A stretch of 36,707 nucleotides of DNA from Verrucomicrobiales bacterium (GCA_005809105.1 SYLI01000074.1:1-36707); one strand, 5' to 3'. Positions 16,616 through 24,662 are shown, counted from the first letter of the stretch. Numbers and translations are program-made. The notes: generated by a model from the letters alone, not told the origin.

Positions 16616-17823
16616 AGAGAACCCTCCTCTTGGCGGCCGCCATCGCCTTCGCGGCCCTCGTTGAGCCGGCCGCCCTGTCCGCGGCTGACTGGCCGCAGTT
16701 CCGCGGCCCCAACACCGACTGCGTCTCAACCGACACCCAACTGCCCGTGGAGCTGGCGCCGGAAAACATCGCATGGAAGACCACGCTGCCGGGCCGGGGC
16801 CTCTCCGCGCCCATCGTGGTGGCCGGACGCGTGATTCTCACCTGCTCCAGCGGCCCGCTTCAGGAGCGCCTCCACGTGCTCTGCTACAACGCAGCCGACG
16901 GCACGCTGCGCTGGCACCGGCAGTTTTGGACCACGGGGCGCACCATGTGCCATGACAAGACCAGCGTGGCCGCGTCCACCCCCGCCAGCGACGGCAAGCA
17001 TATCGTCGCCCTGTTCTCATCCAACGACATGGCCTGCCTCGATCTGGAGGGCAACCTGCGTTGGTTCCGCGGAATCACGCGCGACTACCCCAACGTGAGC
17101 AACAGCTTGGGCATGGCGGCCTCCCCCGTGTGGGTGGATCAGACGATCGTGGCGCAGGTGGAAAACGACAGCGAAAGCTACTGCCTGGGCATCGATCCCG
17201 CCAGTGGGCGCAACCGCTGGAAGCTCAACCGGCCCATCGGCGCGAACTGGACTTCGCCCCTCATCCTGCGCGAAAGCTCGCGCAACCTGGTGGTGCTCCA
17301 GTCCAAGTCCGGGCTCGACGCCATTGATGCACGAACCGGCAAGGCGGCGTGGAGCTACACCGACGGCGCCTCGACCATTCCCAGCAGCGTCAGTGACGGC
17401 GAAACGCTTTTCGCCGTGTCGCAGGGCATCACCGCGCTGCGGCCCAGTGCCAGCGGGCCGCCCTCGCAACTCTGGCGCAGCGGCCAGCTCACTCCGGCCA
17501 CCGCCAGCCCCGTGGTTCATGGCGGCCGCCTGTACACGCTCAACAACGCCGGCGTGCTCAGCTGCGGCAAGACCGTGGACGGCGCGCGCCTCTGGCAGTT
17601 GCGCCTCAAAGGCCCCTTCAGTGGCACGCCCCTCGTAGCCGGCAAACACCTCTACTGCGTCGGCGAAAAAGGCCACGTGCAGGTGGTGGACACCGCCGCG
17701 CCGGAAGGCAAGGTGGTGGGCGAATTGGATCTTGGGGAAATGTTGCTGGCCACCCCCGCCGCCGCCGACGGCGCGCTCTACGTGCGCAGCAACACGCAGC
17801 TCTGGAAAATCGCGCGGCGCTAG
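16612..17823 (+). CDS. Secreted PQQ-type beta-propeller (BamB-like) protein
   Basis: 403 residues with a Sec signal peptide (MKRTLLLAAAIAFAALVEPAA, cleavage near ALSA-ADW). The mature part starts ADWPQFRGPN, a signature typical of Planctomycetes and Verrucomicrobia propeller proteins. Repeated blades contain W-x-x-x and DGxxxW-type motifs (AADGTLRWHRQF, LEGNLRWFRG, ARTGKAAWSYT, VDGARLWQLRL). It is probably a periplasmic scaffold or ligand-binding propeller. No PQQ-dependent dehydrogenase catalytic set is evident, so an enzyme role is not assigned. ATGA overlap with the upstream lipoprotein gene. Confidence 0.82.
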   Translation: MKRTLLLAAAIAFAALVEPAALSAADWPQFRGPNTDCVSTDTQLPVELAPENIAWKTTLPGRGLSAPIVVAGRVILTCSSGPLQERLHVLCYNAADGTLRWHRQFWTTGRTMCHDKTSVAASTPASDGKHIVALFSSNDMACLDLEGNLRWFRGITRDYPNVSNSLGMAASPVWVDQTIVAQVENDSESYCLGIDPASGRNRWKLNRPIGANWTSPLILRESSRNLVVLQSKSGLDAIDARTGKAAWSYTDGASTIPSSVSDGETLFAVSQGITALRPSASGPPSQLWRSGQLTPATASPVVHGGRLYTLNNAGVLSCGKTVDGARLWQLRLKGPFSGTPLVAGKHLYCVGEKGHVQVVDTAAPEGKVVGELDLGEMLLATPAAADGALYVRSNTQLWKIARR

Positions 17824-17852
17824 AACCCCGCACCGGCGCGCCCACTCGCGGC

Positions 17853-17881
17853 TTGGCGGCGCCGCCGGGCTTTGTTACCTT
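17853..17881 (+). promoter_or_regulatory. Putative promoter, leaderless geometry
   Basis: TTGGCG (17853-17858), 17-nt spacer, TACCTT (17876-17881), then 7 nt to GTG 17889. The same -10 hexamer and layout recur before 24153. This element supports choosing the GTG start of the next gene. Confidence 0.45.
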
Positions 17882-17888
17882 TGAAACC

Positions 17889-18938
17889 GTGCTTTGGAGG
17901 AAGCGTTCATTTTCGCTGCTGATACCGCCCCTGTTGCTGGTGTTGCTCGCGGCGGCCGCTTGCTCCCCGCAGTCTACTCCCAATGCGCCGGTGGTGACTG
18001 GCGCCGACAAAAGGCAGCTCACCCAGCAGGCGCTACAAATCCTGAAAACCGACGCCCCCGGCGCGGCGAAGTTGCTGGGAGAGGCGGCGGCCGAAGGCGA
18101 GCACGTGGTGGAGAAGCTGGAGACCGGCATCGCCATCTCCTACCGCCACGGCGTGACACTCGAGTCGCTCATCATCGCCAATCGAGCGGTGGACATCGAG
18201 CGGTTGCAGCCGGGCATGCGGCTCATCATTCCCGGTTTTCCCGCGGCGCAGTTTAACCTCGCCGCCATGCACGAGCGCGGCTTGGGCGGTTTCAAGGCGG
18301 ATTTGGTGGCCGCCGCAAAGTGGTATGAAAAATCCGCCGAGCAGGGATTCACCAAGGCAGAGTTCATGATGGGCAGTCTTTGCCAGCATGGGCAGGGCGG
18401 GCAGAAGCGCGACGGCGCGCGCGCCCGGGAATGGTACGAACTCGCCGCCCGCAAGGGCATGGTGGAGGCGCTCTACAATCTGGGCACGCTTCATGTGCAG
18501 GGCAGTCTGGTGGAGCGCGACGTGGTGCAGGCATACAAATGGTACGCGCTGGCCGCGCTGCGCACCGGCGAGAATGAGCGCAACGAGCTTGAGTCGCAGG
18601 CGTACGACGAGCAGTCGCAAGGCAAGCTGGACGCCACTGTGGAAGCGGCAGCCAATCGCCGCGCCGTGCAGCGCACACATCCTGAAAAGGCCAAGGCGCC
18701 CGACGCGGAACTTCGCAATCTGGTGAGCAGCCAATCGAGCCTGCGCGACGAGGCCAAGCGGCTCTACGTGCAGCTGCGCACCGACAAGCTGGTGCGCGCC
18801 CGCTCCGATTCGGATGAGAAGGGTTCCCCTGCTGCCGCGCGAAAGGGCGTCGAGCGGCTGATGAACCCCGCCGACAAGACGGCGGCAGAGCGGCTGGTGG
18901 CGGCCTTTGAATTCAAGCCCGATACTTCCGAGAAGTGA
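17889..18938 (+). CDS. Lipoprotein with a LysM domain set between Sel1 repeats
   Basis: 349 residues from a GTG start. N-region LWRKR and a hydrophobic core end in a lipobox with Cys25 (AAAAC). Residues 55-70 (AAKLLGEAAAEG) look like the second helix of a Sel1 repeat. About 71-117 is a LysM domain (HVVEKLETGIAISYRHGVTL, ending LQPGMRLIIPG), a peptidoglycan/chitin-binding fold. Directly afterwards Sel1 repeats resume: AAQFNLAAMHERGLG, AAAKWYEKSAEQG, AREWYELAARKG, ALYNLGTLHVQG, QAYKWYALAA. A charged helical tail follows. It is likely an envelope scaffold anchored to lipid and binding peptidoglycan. GTG was chosen on the signal peptide and the upstream promoter-like element; no Shine-Dalgarno is present. 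Confidence 0.75.
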   Translation: MLWRKRSFSLLIPPLLLVLLAAAACSPQSTPNAPVVTGADKRQLTQQALQILKTDAPGAAKLLGEAAAEGEHVVEKLETGIAISYRHGVTLESLIIANRAVDIERLQPGMRLIIPGFPAAQFNLAAMHERGLGGFKADLVAAAKWYEKSAEQGFTKAEFMMGSLCQHGQGGQKRDGARAREWYELAARKGMVEALYNLGTLHVQGSLVERDVVQAYKWYALAALRTGENERNELESQAYDEQSQGKLDATVEAAANRRAVQRTHPEKAKAPDAELRNLVSSQSSLRDEAKRLYVQLRTDKLVRARSDSDEKGSPAAARKGVERLMNPADKTAAERLVAAFEFKPDTSEK

Positions 18939-18967
18939 GGCTCTTTTCCGCTGGGGGCAATCGCGGA

Positions 18968-18996
18968 TTGCCACCGCGCTCTCGCCACGGTTTACT
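18968..18996 (+). promoter_or_regulatory. Putative promoter, leaderless geometry
   Basis: TTGCCA (18968-18973), 17-nt spacer, TTTACT (18991-18996), 6 nt to ATG 19003. The -10 is weak. It overlaps the 64-bp gap after the LysM/Sel1 gene. Confidence 0.35.
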
Positions 18997-19002
18997 TCCT
19001 CC

Positions 19003-19647
19003 ATGCACCTGCGTTGGATTTTCCTCTTGCCGCTGATCTTCGCCGGGTGCAGCAGCACTTCGCCCAGCGAACCCGTGACGGCTCTTTTTAACGGCAAGGA
19101 TTTGTCGGGATGGACAGAGACGGATTTTGCGGGGCGCGGGCGCGTGAGCGTCGCTCAAGGCGAGCTCAGGCTGGAGAGCGGGCTCATCATGACCGGCGTC
19201 AACTACACCAACGCCGCGAAGTTGCCGAAGACCAATTACGAGGTGGAGTACGAGGCGAAGAAGCTCAGCGGTTCGGACTTCTTCGGCTGCCTCACTTTTC
19301 CGGTGGGCGACTCACACGCGTCGCTCGTCAACGGCGGGTGGGGCGGCGCCGTCACGGGCATCTCCAGCCTCAATGAGGCCGACGCGTCGGAAAACAGCAC
19401 CACGCAGTACATCAAATACGAGGAGAACCGGTGGTACAAGTTTCGCGTGCGCGTGACGCCCAAGGCGATTGCCGTCTGGCTCGATGACAAACCCATCATT
19501 GATGAGGACATCACCGGCAAGCGCGTGTCGATGCGCGCGGGCGAAATCGAGCTCTCCAAACCGCTGGGATTTGCCGTGTACCAAACCAGCGGCGCACTGC
19601 GCCACATCCGCCTGCGCACGTTGCCCGCAGCGCCGGTCGCCAAGTAG
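19003..19647 (+). CDS. DUF1080 (3-keto-disaccharide hydrolase-like) lipoprotein
   Basis: 214 residues. MHLRWIFLLPLIFAGC is a lipoprotein signal with Cys16. The mature protein opens TALFNGKDLSGWTETDF, the hallmark LFNGKDLxGW of DUF1080, a concanavalin-like jelly-roll family abundant in Planctomycetes and Verrucomicrobia; some members act on 3-keto-glycosides. Later strands (NRWYKFRVRVTPKAIAVWLD) fit the family. Length is close to a single domain. The substrate is unknown. It ends 9 bp before the convergent histone-deacetylase-like gene. Confidence 0.82.
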   Translation: MHLRWIFLLPLIFAGCSSTSPSEPVTALFNGKDLSGWTETDFAGRGRVSVAQGELRLESGLIMTGVNYTNAAKLPKTNYEVEYEAKKLSGSDFFGCLTFPVGDSHASLVNGGWGGAVTGISSLNEADASENSTTQYIKYEENRWYKFRVRVTPKAIAVWLDDKPIIDEDITGKRVSMRAGEIELSKPLGFAVYQTSGALRHIRLRTLPAAPVAK

Positions 19648-19656
19648 CCCAGCCCT

Positions 19657-20526
19657 TTAAGCCGGCGCGCCCGAAATGCCCCGGAGATAGGAGAAGATGA
19701 GGTCGGGCAGGTCGCGGCTGTAGCCTCCCTCCAGCACATTCACCAGCGGCACTCCCAGCCGCCGCAGCTGGTCCCCCATCCAGTGGAAGTCACCGGCTTC
19801 CAGCTGCTGCTGGCACAGTGGGTCGAGCTTGTACGCATCAAAGCCCGCCGAGACGGCCACCAAATCCGGCGCGAAATCTTTCAAGTCCGCCAGCGCCTCC
19901 TGGGCGCGCCCTCGCCAGTCCTCGCGCGGCGCCTCCGGGGGCACGGGATAGTTGCGGCAATTGTCCACGCTGCGCGCGCCCGTGCCCGGGTAGGCGGGGT
20001 GTTGGTGGATGGAAAAAAACGCGCAGCCCTCGCGCCCGCGCAGGATGGCCTCGGTGCCATTGCCGTGATGCACGTCAAAGTCGAACACCGCGACTTTCGC
20101 CAGACCCGCCGCACGCGCCGCCAGCGCGGCCACGGCCACGGAGTTAAAATAGCAGAACCCCATCGCACGGTCGGAGGTCGCGTGATGACCCGGGGGGCGC
20201 ATCAGACTGAACACAGGACTGCCCTCGCGCGCGAGTTGCAGGGCGCGCAACGCGGCACCTGCGCTGCGGCGCGCGTGCGCGTCAATCTGTGGGTAGTCGG
20301 GAGTGTCGCTGTCGAAGGGGCCCACGGGGGTGGCCACGCGGTGGAGGTGGTCGGGCGCGTGGGCGCGAAGCAATGCTTCGTCTGAAGCCTCCGTCGGGGT
20401 GTGCCAGGTGATGGGCAGCGCGTCCTGCGCGCGCAGGCGGGTGAGCGTGCCCGCGATGCGCTGAGGGCGTTCGGCATGGCCGGGCTCATGATAGGCCATG
20501 CACCGCTCGTCGGTGATCACGTTCAT
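19657..20526 (-). CDS. Histone deacetylase family protein (acetoin utilization/acetylpolyamine amidohydrolase class)
   Basis: 289 residues with the full zinc-dependent deacetylase motif set: SLMRPPGHHA (110-115), GFCYFNSVAVAA, FDFDVHHGNGTEA (zinc ligands Asp151 and His153), SIHQHPAYPGTG, SAGFDAYKLDPL (Asp230 as third ligand) and a C-terminal LEGGYS. Known bacterial members deacetylate acetylpolyamines, acetyl-CoA synthetase or small amides; the substrate here is unknown. ATG 20526 gives MNVITDERCMAYHEPGHAERPQR, the usual N-terminus. Cytoplasmic. Divergent from scpA, with back-to-back promoter-like elements between. Confidence 0.9.
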   Translation of the reverse strand: MNVITDERCMAYHEPGHAERPQRIAGTLTRLRAQDALPITWHTPTEASDEALLRAHAPDHLHRVATPVGPFDSDTPDYPQIDAHARRSAGAALRALQLAREGSPVFSLMRPPGHHATSDRAMGFCYFNSVAVAALAARAAGLAKVAVFDFDVHHGNGTEAILRGREGCAFFSIHQHPAYPGTGARSVDNCRNYPVPPEAPREDWRGRAQEALADLKDFAPDLVAVSAGFDAYKLDPLCQQQLEAGDFHWMGDQLRRLGVPLVNVLEGGYSRDLPDLIFSYLRGISGAPA

Positions 20527-20539
20527 CTTAAGGGGGCGC

Positions 20540-20568
20540 ATGCTGCGGCGAGTTCGGCGCGGTGGCAA
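20540..20568 (-). promoter_or_regulatory. Putative promoter of the histone-deacetylase-like gene
   Basis: On the minus strand TTGCCA (20563-20568), 17-nt spacer, CAGCAT (20540-20545), 13 nt before ATG 20526. Its -35 faces the scpA -35 ten bases away, forming an inverted repeat TGGCAA-N10-TTGCCA. Confidence 0.35.
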
Positions 20569-20578
20569 TCCTTCGGCG

Positions 20579-20607
20579 TTGCCAAAGCGCAGAGCGGCAC
20601 CTATTCT
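20579..20607 (+). promoter_or_regulatory. Putative promoter of scpA-scpB-pheA-kdsD
   Basis: TTGCCA (20579-20584), 17-nt spacer, TATTCT (20602-20607), 13 nt before ATG 20621. Start of transcription would leave a leader of about 6 nt, too short for a Shine-Dalgarno. Confidence 0.5.
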
Positions 20608-20620
20608 TCCGCGCAGCGCC

Positions 20621-21391
20621 ATGGCGGATTACAAGGTCCAGTTTGAAGTCTTCGAGGGCCCGCTGGATTTGCTCCTTTATCTGGTGAAGAAGGAGGAGGT
20701 GGACATCTACGAGGTCAATCTCACGAAGGTCGCCCGCGAGTTCATCGAGTATGTAGAACTGATGCGCGAGTTCGATCTGGAAGTGGCCGGCGAATTTCTG
20801 GTGATGGCCAGCACACTGCTTCACATCAAGAGCCGCGATCTGCTCCCGGCGGATCTGCAGGCGGTGGATGAAGACGGTGAGGAGGGCGAGGATCCGCGTT
20901 GGGAACTCATCCGCAAGCTGGTGGAGTACAAAAAATTCAAGGACGCCGCCGAGCGGCTGGAGTTCATCGAGCACGCGCAGGAAAATGTCTATCCGCGCCT
21001 GCCCGTGGCCGTGGCGCCCGATCCGCAACCCGCGCCCGCGCGCATCACCGCCAGCCTCTTCGATCTTCTGGGCGCGGTGAATGAAGTGCTGCGGCGCTTC
21101 CAGACGCGTGAAGCGCGCGAGATTTACGCCGAACAATGGACCGTGGGCGGCAAGATCGCCGACATCCGCGAGCGGCTGGCAGGGTCGGCCCAACTCCGGT
21201 TTGGCGACCTCTTTGCCGCCGCCGGAAGCCGCGAGGAGGTTGTGGCCACCTTTCTGGCCATCCTGGAACTGGTGCGCCTGCGCCAGCTCGACCTCATTCA
21301 GGAGGATGCGTTCGGCGACATTTCACTCTGCCGCAGCGCCGAGTTTGAATGGGAAGCCGGCCCTGCCACCGCCGCCGTCATGGAGTCGTAG
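20621..21391 (+). CDS. scpA: Segregation and condensation protein A
   Basis: 256-residue kleisin of the Smc-ScpAB chromosome condensation complex. The N-terminal KVQFEVFEGPLDLLLYLVKK, then DIYEVNLTKVAREFIEYV and LVMASTLLHIKSRDLLP are diagnostic. A winged-helix C-terminal region (EVVATFLAILELVRLRQLDL) binds the Smc head. ATG 20621 gives the family N-terminus. It abuts scpB directly (TAG then ATG) and starts a four-gene run. Confidence 0.95.
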   Translation: MADYKVQFEVFEGPLDLLLYLVKKEEVDIYEVNLTKVAREFIEYVELMREFDLEVAGEFLVMASTLLHIKSRDLLPADLQAVDEDGEEGEDPRWELIRKLVEYKKFKDAAERLEFIEHAQENVYPRLPVAVAPDPQPAPARITASLFDLLGAVNEVLRRFQTREAREIYAEQWTVGGKIADIRERLAGSAQLRFGDLFAAAGSREEVVATFLAILELVRLRQLDLIQEDAFGDISLCRSAEFEWEAGPATAAVMES

Positions 21392-22066
21392 ATGGAACTT
21401 AAACACATCCTGGAAGCCCTCCTTTTCTCGGCCCAGAAACCGCTCACCCCGGGCGAGCTGCAAGCCCTGCTGGTCGCGGCGAACGAGGCCAGTCCAAACC
21501 CCTTCGGTGACGCCAAGGCGCGCGACATCGTCGCCGCGCTGGAAACGCTCTCGCAGGAGCATGAGGCGGGCGGGCGCACCTATCGCCTCGTTTGCGTGGC
21601 TGGCGCATGGCAATTTGCCAGCCAGCCGGAATATGGCCTGTGGATCCGCGCTTTGGTGGGGCAGAAACCGCGCCCGGCACGGCTCTCCAAGCCCGCACTG
21701 GAAACGCTCGCCATCATCGCCTATCGGCAGCCGCTCACGCGCGCGGAGATCGAGCAGATTCGCGGAGTCGGCATTGACGGAGTGATGCAGACGCTGATGG
21801 AGCGCGAGCTGGTGGAGGTGGCCGGGCGCGCCGAGGCACCGGGTCGCCCTCCCACCTACGGCACCACCAAACTCTTTCTGGAACACTTTGGGCTGCGTGC
21901 GCTCGACGATCTGCCCGATGCCAGCGAACTGCGCCGCATTCCGCTGGAAAAGCCGCGCGAGCCGGTGACCAGCGGTCAGGACACCACCACCGAGGCACCC
22001 GCGCAGGCCACGCTGGAGGAGGTGCTCCAGTCCGAGCCGTCGGCAACGCCGGCACCGACGCCATGA
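21392..22066 (+). CDS. scpB: Segregation and condensation protein B
   Basis: 224-residue ScpB, dimeric tandem winged-helix partner of ScpA. MELKHILEALLFSAQKPLT, the central LSKPALETLAIIAYRQPLTR and IEQIRGVGIDGVMQTLMERELV, and GRPPTYGTTKLFLEHFGL are family hallmarks. The last about 35 residues are a low-complexity Thr/Pro/Ala tail. It directly follows scpA, and its stop overlaps the pheA ATG by 4 nt. Confidence 0.95.
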   Translation: MELKHILEALLFSAQKPLTPGELQALLVAANEASPNPFGDAKARDIVAALETLSQEHEAGGRTYRLVCVAGAWQFASQPEYGLWIRALVGQKPRPARLSKPALETLAIIAYRQPLTRAEIEQIRGVGIDGVMQTLMERELVEVAGRAEAPGRPPTYGTTKLFLEHFGLRALDDLPDASELRRIPLEKPREPVTSGQDTTTEAPAQATLEEVLQSEPSATPAPTP

Positions 22067-23127
22067 GCATCGCCAAGCACCGGCGCGCGATTGACCGGCT
22101 CGACGAGCAGATCGTGCGGATGCTCAACGAACGCACCGGGCACGTGCTGGAGATCGGCCGCCAGAAGATCGCCGCCGGACAGGAGATTTACGCGCCACAC
22201 CGCGAGAGCACGCTCTTGCGGCGCCTCTGTGAGCTCAACGGCCAGGGGCCCATCACCAACGACTCACTCACCGCCATCTTCCGCGAGGTGATGTCCAGCG
22301 CCCTCTCGTTGCAGAAGCGCATGACCATCGCCTACCTCGGGCCCGAGGCGACGTTCACCCACCAGGCCGCCATCCGCCGCTTTGGCCACAGCCTGCTTTA
22401 CTCGCCGCAGAAGACCATTGCCGACGTCTTTGGCGAGGTCACCAAGGACCGCGCCTCGTACGGCGTCGTGCCCGTGGAAAACTCCACCGAGGGCGTCGTG
22501 TCGCACACGCTGGACATGTTCATGGACAGCGATCTCAAGATCGTCGCGCAAATCCTGCTGCCTATCGAGCACTGTCTGGTCAGCCGCTGCAAACTCTCGG
22601 CCGTCAAGCGCCTCTACTCGCATCCGCAGGCGTTCGCGCAATGCCGTAGTTGGATCCGCGATCACCTGCCCAGCGTGGAGTTTATCGAGAGCTCCTCCAC
22701 CACGCGCGCCGCCATCATGGCCTCGCGCGAGCGGCACGCCGCGGCCATCTCCAGCGCGCTGGCCGCCGAGGCTCATCGGCTGCGCATTCTGGAGAGCGGC
22801 ATCCAAGACAACCCCGACAACACCACGCGCTTTCTCGTGCTGGGCCGCCGGTGCAGCCCCGCCACGGGCCGCGACCGCACCAGCGTCATGTTCAGCCTCG
22901 CCGACAAGGTGGGCGCGCTGCACGATATGCTGCGCCCGCTGCGCCAGCACCGCGTCAACATGACGCGCATCGAATCGCGCCCCAGCCGCCGCAAGGCCTG
23001 GGAGTACTGCTTCTTTGTGGATATCGAAGGCCATGCCGAGAATCCCAAGGTGGCACGCACCCTGCGCAAGCTGGGCGACCACTGCGCGCTCCTCAAGGTC
23101 TTGGGATCCTACCCGTATGGCGACTGA
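22063..23127 (+). CDS. pheA: Bifunctional chorismate mutase / prephenate dehydratase
   Basis: 354 residues in the P-protein order. An AroQ-type chorismate mutase helix bundle covers about 1-85 (AIDRLDEQIVRMLNERTGHV). Prephenate dehydratase runs from about 87 to 270 (IAYLGPEATFTHQAA, GVVPVENSTEGVVSHTLD, and NTTRFLVLGR). A C-terminal ACT domain follows with the phenylalanine-sensing MTRIESRPSRRKAWEYCFFV segment, so feedback inhibition by phenylalanine is expected. It catalyses chorismate to phenylpyruvate in phenylalanine synthesis. ATGA overlap with scpB; its 3' end overlaps kdsD by 11 nt. Confidence 0.95.
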   Translation: MSIAKHRRAIDRLDEQIVRMLNERTGHVLEIGRQKIAAGQEIYAPHRESTLLRRLCELNGQGPITNDSLTAIFREVMSSALSLQKRMTIAYLGPEATFTHQAAIRRFGHSLLYSPQKTIADVFGEVTKDRASYGVVPVENSTEGVVSHTLDMFMDSDLKIVAQILLPIEHCLVSRCKLSAVKRLYSHPQAFAQCRSWIRDHLPSVEFIESSSTTRAAIMASRERHAAAISSALAAEAHRLRILESGIQDNPDNTTRFLVLGRRCSPATGRDRTSVMFSLADKVGALHDMLRPLRQHRVNMTRIESRPSRRKAWEYCFFVDIEGHAENPKVARTLRKLGDHCALLKVLGSYPYGD

Positions 23128-24103
23128 TTCCCGGTCCCTGCTGGCGCTGGCCCGGCGTGTGTTCGACGTCGAACTGGCGGGCCTTCGCGCCGTCCGGGCG
23201 CGCTTGGATGTTAACTTCGTCCGGGCTGCGGAGCTCTTGCAGCAGACTTACGAGCGCCGGGGCAAGCTGGTGGTTGTGGGCATCGGCAAGAGCGGCAACA
23301 TCGGCCGGAAGATTGCCGCCACTTTTAACAGCACCGGTGCCACCACCGTGCTGCTCGACACGCTCGACGCCATGCACGGCGACCTCGGCGTACTCAATGA
23401 CGGCGACACGGTGCTGGCGCTGAGCTACTCGGGCGAATCGGAAGAGCTGCTGGCCCTCATTGCCGCCCTCAAGCAGTTTACCGTCCGCATCATCGCCCTC
23501 ACGGGCTCGGCGCGATCCTCGCTGGCGCGGCAGAGCGACATCGTGGTCGATGTCCGCGTGCCCCGCGAGGCCTGCCCGTTCAACCTCGCCCCCACTGCCA
23601 GCACCACTGCCATGCTGGCGCTGGGCGACGCGCTGGCCATGGCACTCCTGCGCCTGCGCGGGTTCAGCGAGCGCGACTTTGCCAGATACCATCCCTCCGG
23701 CGCCATCGGCCGCAGCCTCTGCCTGCACGCGCGCGACCTCATGCGCACGGGCCGGCGGCTGCCCGTCGTGCCGCGAACGTTGTCCGTACAGGAGGCCCTG
23801 CTGCACATGACGCGCGCCAAGTCGGGCAGCGTGTGTGTGGTGGCGGCCAGCGGCCGGCTTCTGGGTGTGTTCACCGATGGCGACCTGCGCCGGCACATGG
23901 CGCACGGCAGCGAGGTGCTTGCGCAGCCGCTCTCCAAGGTGATGACCCGCCGCCCCGTGGCGGTGCGGGAGGATGCGCCGGCCATGGAGGTGCTGAGGAT
24001 TTTCCGCCAGCACAAGATTGACGATCTCATCGTCTTGAACGCCCGCCGTGAGCCGGTGGGGCTCATTGATTCGCAGGACCTGCCCAAGCTAAAACTGACC
24101 TGA
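23117..24103 (+). CDS. kdsD: D-arabinose 5-phosphate isomerase, KpsF/KdsD family
   Basis: 328 residues: an N-terminal SIS domain (VVGIGKSGNIGRKIAATFNS, DAMHGDLGVLNDGD, ALSYSGESEELL, YHPSGAIGRSL) and two CBS domains from about 205 to the end (LGVFTDGDLRRH; IDDLIVLNARREPVGLIDSQ). It makes arabinose 5-phosphate from ribulose 5-phosphate for Kdo, implying lipopolysaccharide or a Kdo capsule. In the GKSG loop the residue often His in KdsD is Asn, so GutQ/KpsF-type specificity cannot be excluded. ATG 23117 lies inside the pheA end, implying coupled translation. Confidence 0.9.
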   Translation: MATDSRSLLALARRVFDVELAGLRAVRARLDVNFVRAAELLQQTYERRGKLVVVGIGKSGNIGRKIAATFNSTGATTVLLDTLDAMHGDLGVLNDGDTVLALSYSGESEELLALIAALKQFTVRIIALTGSARSSLARQSDIVVDVRVPREACPFNLAPTASTTAMLALGDALAMALLRLRGFSERDFARYHPSGAIGRSLCLHARDLMRTGRRLPVVPRTLSVQEALLHMTRAKSGSVCVVAASGRLLGVFTDGDLRRHMAHGSEVLAQPLSKVMTRRPVAVREDAPAMEVLRIFRQHKIDDLIVLNARREPVGLIDSQDLPKLKLT

Positions 24104-24117
24104 GCGTTGCCGGACTG

Positions 24118-24146
24118 TTGCCGGCACCGCGGGGCAATGCTACCTT
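24118..24146 (+). promoter_or_regulatory. Putative promoter, leaderless geometry
   Basis: TTGCCG (24118-24123), 17-nt spacer, TACCTT (24141-24146), 6 nt to ATG 24153. A GGGCAA-N7-TTGCCC inverted repeat (24132-24150) overlaps the -10 and could be an operator or chance. Confidence 0.5.
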
Positions 24147-24152
24147 GCCCGC

Positions 24153-24608
24153 ATGAGAATAGCCCACCTCCTGCCGCTTCTCGGGGTCTTGGTTGCGCCG
24201 GGTGCCTTTGCGCAGCAGGCGCCGCAGGCGTTATCCCACTCACTGGTCGTCCTTCCCTATGTGCATCCGGGCGGACAGACCGTCGATCTTTCCCTCGCCG
24301 CACGTTGGAATTTAGGCGTCGGCGGTGGGCTCAACACGCAGGTGCAGGCGTGGAATGGCGTGCCGCTCGTGGTGGGGGGATCGATGCGAACCACGGGTGA
24401 GTTCCAGCGCAACTCCGTGCCGGGCTTGGGCCGCACGCCCTTTGTGGGAGGGCTCTTTCGCAGCTCATCGCAGACCACCCGGACGCGACACATGGATTAC
24501 ACCATCATCACTACGGCGGTGGATCCGGCGGGGTTTCCGCTGCACACACCGGGCACACAGCCTTTCGAGCGCTGGCAGGTTCCACCCATGACGGGGTTGG
24601 TTCGATGA
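24153..24608 (+). CDS. Small secreted protein consisting of a secretin C-terminal-like domain
   Basis: 151 residues with a Sec signal peptide (cleavage after AFA, residue 20). The rest aligns in motif order with the C-terminal region of type II/III secretins: LPYVHPGGQTVDLSLAAR (compare the vtPxInpdGtVtL strand), VQAWNGVPLVVGGSMRT (the GqtvvlGGL turn) and NSVPGLGRTPFVGGLFRS (VPxLGdIPxLGxLF), then YTIITTAVDPAG. The N0/N1 domains and most of a full secretin are absent. Whether it forms a pore or is a reused fold is unknown. No other secretion gene is in the window. This is my motif comparison only. Confidence 0.6.
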   Translation: MRIAHLLPLLGVLVAPGAFAQQAPQALSHSLVVLPYVHPGGQTVDLSLAARWNLGVGGGLNTQVQAWNGVPLVVGGSMRTTGEFQRNSVPGLGRTPFVGGLFRSSSQTTRTRHMDYTIITTAVDPAGFPLHTPGTQPFERWQVPPMTGLVR

Positions 24609-24618
24609 AGGGCGTGGC

Positions 24619-24647
24619 TTGACCGGCCGTTCTCGCCCCGATACAAG
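24619..24647 (+). promoter_or_regulatory. Putative promoter of the secreted hydrolase gene
   Basis: TTGACC (24619-24624), 17-nt spacer, TACAAG (24642-24647), 15 nt before ATG 24663; predicted leader about 9 nt. No Shine-Dalgarno. Confidence 0.45.
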
Positions 24648-24662
24648 CCTCCTCCTCCACTC

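Noticed and set aside
19657-20526. Histone deacetylase homologue as a sign of eukaryotic gene transfer
   Set aside because: This family is widespread and native in bacteria; base composition and context match the neighbours.
24109-24125. GCCGG-N7-CCGGC hairpin after kdsD as an intrinsic terminator
   Set aside because: No T-run, and it overlaps the promoter-like element of the next gene; also explained by a TTGCCGG direct repeat.
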